Source: Bordetella parapertussis
Lineage (GTDB): Bacteria; Pseudomonadota; Gammaproteobacteria; Burkholderiales; Burkholderiaceae_B
Reading direction: 5' to 3'
DNA: 7,986 nucleotides
Assembly (NCBI GenBank): GCA_943331855.1
Contig: CALQNE010000161.1
Location: 1-7,986 of the forward strand
The first letter of the stretch is position 1. Each line of letters begins with the position of its first letter. The notes under the pieces are model-generated. The model made no database searches, had not been told where the DNA came from, and saw only the letters and a list, made by a program, of their open reading frames with translations. Of this stretch, positions 6,755 through 7,986 are shown in pieces. The position numbers were made by a program, and so were the translations under genes.

Positions 6755-7539
6755 CAGCGCACCATCCCCACATCACTGGGCCGCGCGCACCAGGGTGCCC
6801 GCTCATCCCAATATTCAGACGTTTGTCGAGCTCGCGCGAGGTTTTCGGGTGCGAGTGCTTGCGCGCTATCGCCCCAGGCAATGACTTCGCGTGCCAATAA
6901 CAGTGTTTGTGGAAAATGTGCGAGAACCATATTCATGTCGTGCAACACGGCGATAACCGTGCGCGCCTGTCGATGCCAAGTCAGCACAACTTGTAATAAG
7001 TCATCCGCGGTACGCGTATCCAATGCATTGAAAGGCTCGTCGAGCAAAATAATTGGTGCGTCTTGCATCAGCAACCGTGCAAACAACACCCGCTGCAGTT
7101 GGCCAACGGACAGTTCACCGATCAATCGACGCTCAAACCCAACCAGACCTACCGCAGCCAAGGCTTCAGTGGCATGCACACGCATCAGTGCTGTGACGCG
7201 ATTAAAGCTTTTTAGCTCGCGCCAAGCCCCGAGCAACACAACATCTACCACACGAATCGGAAACTCTCGGTCAATTGAGGATTGCTGTGGAAGATAGGCC
7301 AATTCACACTTTTGGGCCTGCCCAAATTGAATTGACCCCTCGGCGGCCTGAAGCTGACCAGAGAGCGCTCCGAGCAGTGTGCTTTTGCCGGCACCATTCG
7401 GGCCCACGATCGCGGTAAGCGAACCGGGCAGAAAACGCCCCGTCACGTGATGCACCGCAGGGTGCCCTTGATAGGCAAGCGTCAGATTTTGGATCTCGAT
7501 CGCTTCAGGCGTGAGTCGGGTCGAACGCTGATCAGACAT
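6754..7539 (-). CDS. znuC: Metal ABC transporter ATP-binding protein, ZnuC-like
   Basis: This is the cytoplasmic ATPase that powers metal import through the permease encoded immediately downstream. From the ATG at 7539 the product has 261 residues. It has a Walker A motif at 46-54 (GPNGAGKST), a Q-loop at about 83-86 (LPQQ), the ABC signature at 143-147 as LSVGQ (in place of the usual LSGGQ), a Walker B motif at 163-169 (IILLDEP, catalytic Glu168) and an H-loop His200. The C-terminal extension after residue 235 (ARQTSEYWDERAPWCARPS) looks like the tail seen on metal-type ATPases. A TTG at 7548 is in frame, but the ATG is preferred. The gene overlaps the His-rich gene by 8 nt and the permease by 1 nt. 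No strong ribosome site is visible, so coupling is likely. Confidence 0.93.
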   Translation of the reverse strand: MSDQRSTRLTPEAIEIQNLTLAYQGHPAVHHVTGRFLPGSLTAIVGPNGAGKSTLLGALSGQLQAAEGSIQFGQAQKCELAYLPQQSSIDREFPIRVVDVVLLGAWRELKSFNRVTALMRVHATEALAAVGLVGFERRLIGELSVGQLQRVLFARLLMQDAPIILLDEPFNALDTRTADDLLQVVLTWHRQARTVIAVLHDMNMVLAHFPQTLLLAREVIAWGDSAQALAPENLARARQTSEYWDERAPWCARPSDVGMVR

Positions 7540-7849
7540 TGCCAACAAACGCCCAGAAAATTGCTAACCACAATAGCCCCAGTAAAGCAAAAACCGCCAA
7601 GACCCTTGCCCCAACGCCGACTAAAACGGGGCTGACTTCGACTCGCGAACCACTTGGGCGTGGGCCGTGAGTGTGTGGCATCGAATGGTCGTGCGTGTGG
7701 CTATGGGAGTGAAACGCTGGCTGACCTTGACTCTTATCATGAGCGTGCTGCTCGACCGTCTGATGCACATGCGCTGCGTCAGGTTGCCGTCCAAGTGCTC
7801 GGCTAGCGGGTTCATTCGTTTGAGGAGACTTTGCTGAGGCCAGGGGCAT
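7532..7849 (-). CDS. Histidine-rich small membrane protein, probable metal-binding accessory of the zinc transporter
   Basis: I do not recognise this as a named family. The 105-residue product has three parts. Residues 1-25 are polar. Residues 27-61 contain 11 histidines, mostly as HxH pairs (HVH, HAH, then HSHSHTHDH and HTH). Residues 70-103 hold one strongly hydrophobic segment rich in Leu/Ala/Phe/Trp, with Arg82 near its start, ending FVGNV. There is no signal peptide. The arginines just before the helix favour an N-terminus in the cytoplasm, but this is only a rule-of-thumb inference. It is the first gene after the operator and overlaps znuC by 8 nt, so it is co-expressed with the importer. 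A role in metal buffering, sensing or delivery is plausible but unproven. The ATG at 7849 is the first in frame after a stop; its ribosome site is poor. The histidine pattern argues against a spurious frame. Confidence 0.75.
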   Translation of the reverse strand: MPLASAKSPQTNEPASRALGRQPDAAHVHQTVEQHAHDKSQGQPAFHSHSHTHDHSMPHTHGPRPSGSRVEVSPVLVGVGARVLAVFALLGLLWLAIFWAFVGNV

Positions 7850-7986
7850 AAAGCAGGATAATCTGAGTCATTAGGGTTGAGGATGCGCATTACGTGCGGT
7901 AAAAATTTGCGCAATCTTGGATAATGATAATACAATATCATTATCGATGCACGCACTTTGCCGCGCCTGTGTTAATTTTCGTCTTA
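7850..7986 (-). promoter_or_regulatory. Leader region of the zinc operon
   Basis: This 137-bp stretch at the window edge holds no credible gene. It carries the inverted-repeat operator at 7920-7945, whose A-T-rich sequence supplies several -10-like hexamers (TATTAT, GATAAT) but no convincing -35 at the right distance. About 70 bp separate the operator from the first start codon, and no clear terminator or riboswitch fold was seen. Confidence 0.5.
7920..7945. promoter_or_regulatory. Fur/Zur-superfamily operator upstream of the zinc operon
   Basis: GATAATGATA (7920-7929) and TATCATTATC (7936-7945) are perfect 10-bp inverted arms around a 6-bp A-T-rich centre. The left part, GATAATGATAAT, is identical to the first 12 bases of the classical Fur consensus. 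The centre, however, has an even spacing and a longer gap than the 19-bp Fur box. Zur is the natural candidate given the genes; Fur or a manganese-responsive relative (Mur) cannot be excluded from sequence alone. That this is an operator is well supported; which regulator binds it is inference. Confidence 0.72.

Noticed and set aside
6581..7297. A 238-codon open frame on the plus strand
   Set aside because: It is antisense to the well-supported ATPase and permease genes. Its product is rich in Ser, Arg, Asn and Thr with no domain pattern, as expected from a mirror of real coding sequence.
6754..7539. Altered ABC signature (LSVGQ in place of LSGGQ) as a sign of a dead ATPase
   Set aside because: The Ser and Gly-Gln of the signature, Walker A, Walker B glutamate and H-loop are all intact. 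Variation at the third position is tolerated in metal-type ATPases.
7532..7849. CbtB-type cobalt transporter subunit as the identity of the His-rich protein
   Set aside because: CbtB is shorter, with its histidine motif on the C-terminal side of the helix. Here the histidines are N-terminal and repetitive, and no CbtA gene is present.
7883..7914. Two 8-bp palindromes (ATGCGCAT at 7883-7890 and TTGCGCAA at 7907-7914) in the zinc leader
   Set aside because: Such short palindromes are common by chance, differ from one another, and fit no operator I can name.
7621..7956. An open frame of 111 codons starting near the operator on the minus strand
   Set aside because: It overlaps the His-rich gene in another frame, shows no recognisable domain, and begins just outside the operator repeat. 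The overlapping frame has the organised HxH repeats, a membrane helix and the stop-start overlap with znuC.

Overview
All nine genes lie on the minus strand, in two head-to-tail metal-acquisition operons. Reading in the direction of transcription (from high to low coordinates), a zinc-type ABC importer operon comes first and a heme-uptake operon second. The proteins look Gram-negative and betaproteobacterial (Burkholderiales, Alcaligenaceae-like). The evidence is the hemP-receptor-hmuS-hmuT-hmuU order known from Bordetella bhu and Burkholderia/Ralstonia hmu loci, and an outer-membrane receptor ending in an aromatic residue. Base composition looks moderate, not high-GC. The genus cannot be fixed from this window.

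Region 7986-4903: a 137-bp leader carries a 26-bp inverted repeat (7920-7945) of Fur/Zur type. It is followed by a small histidine-rich single-helix membrane protein (7849-7532), an ABC ATPase (znuC-like, 7539-6754), an ABC-3 family permease (znuB-like, 6754-5861) and a cluster A-I solute-binding protein with a histidine-rich loop (znuA-like, 5859-4903). The junctions overlap by 8 nt, overlap by 1 nt, and leave a 1-nt gap, so this is a tightly coupled operon. The first gene is the least familiar item in the window.

Region 4902-1: a 65-bp gap holds a perfect 28-bp palindrome that includes an extended Fur-box array and overlaps a plausible promoter. It is followed by hemP (4837-4613), a TonB-dependent heme receptor (hmuR, 4524-2308), the cytoplasmic heme-handling protein HmuS (2282-1206), the periplasmic heme-binding protein HmuT (1201-293), and the first 98 codons of the FecCD-type permease HmuU (296 to the window edge). 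The ATPase hmuV is expected just outside the window but is not seen.

Inferred working model: under iron starvation Fur repression is lifted and HemP helps to activate hmuR. HmuR with TonB brings heme through the outer membrane, HmuT and HmuUV move it to the cytoplasm, and HmuS receives it. Under zinc (or Mn/Fe) starvation the upstream operon is derepressed and ZnuABC imports the metal, with the His-rich protein as a possible metal buffer or chaperone. I see no transposons, CRISPR arrays, tRNA/rRNA genes or broken genes. Nothing here is clearly a new system. The most worthwhile items are the His-rich leader gene, the two related operators, and a possible Shine-Dalgarno-masking hairpin ahead of hmuR.
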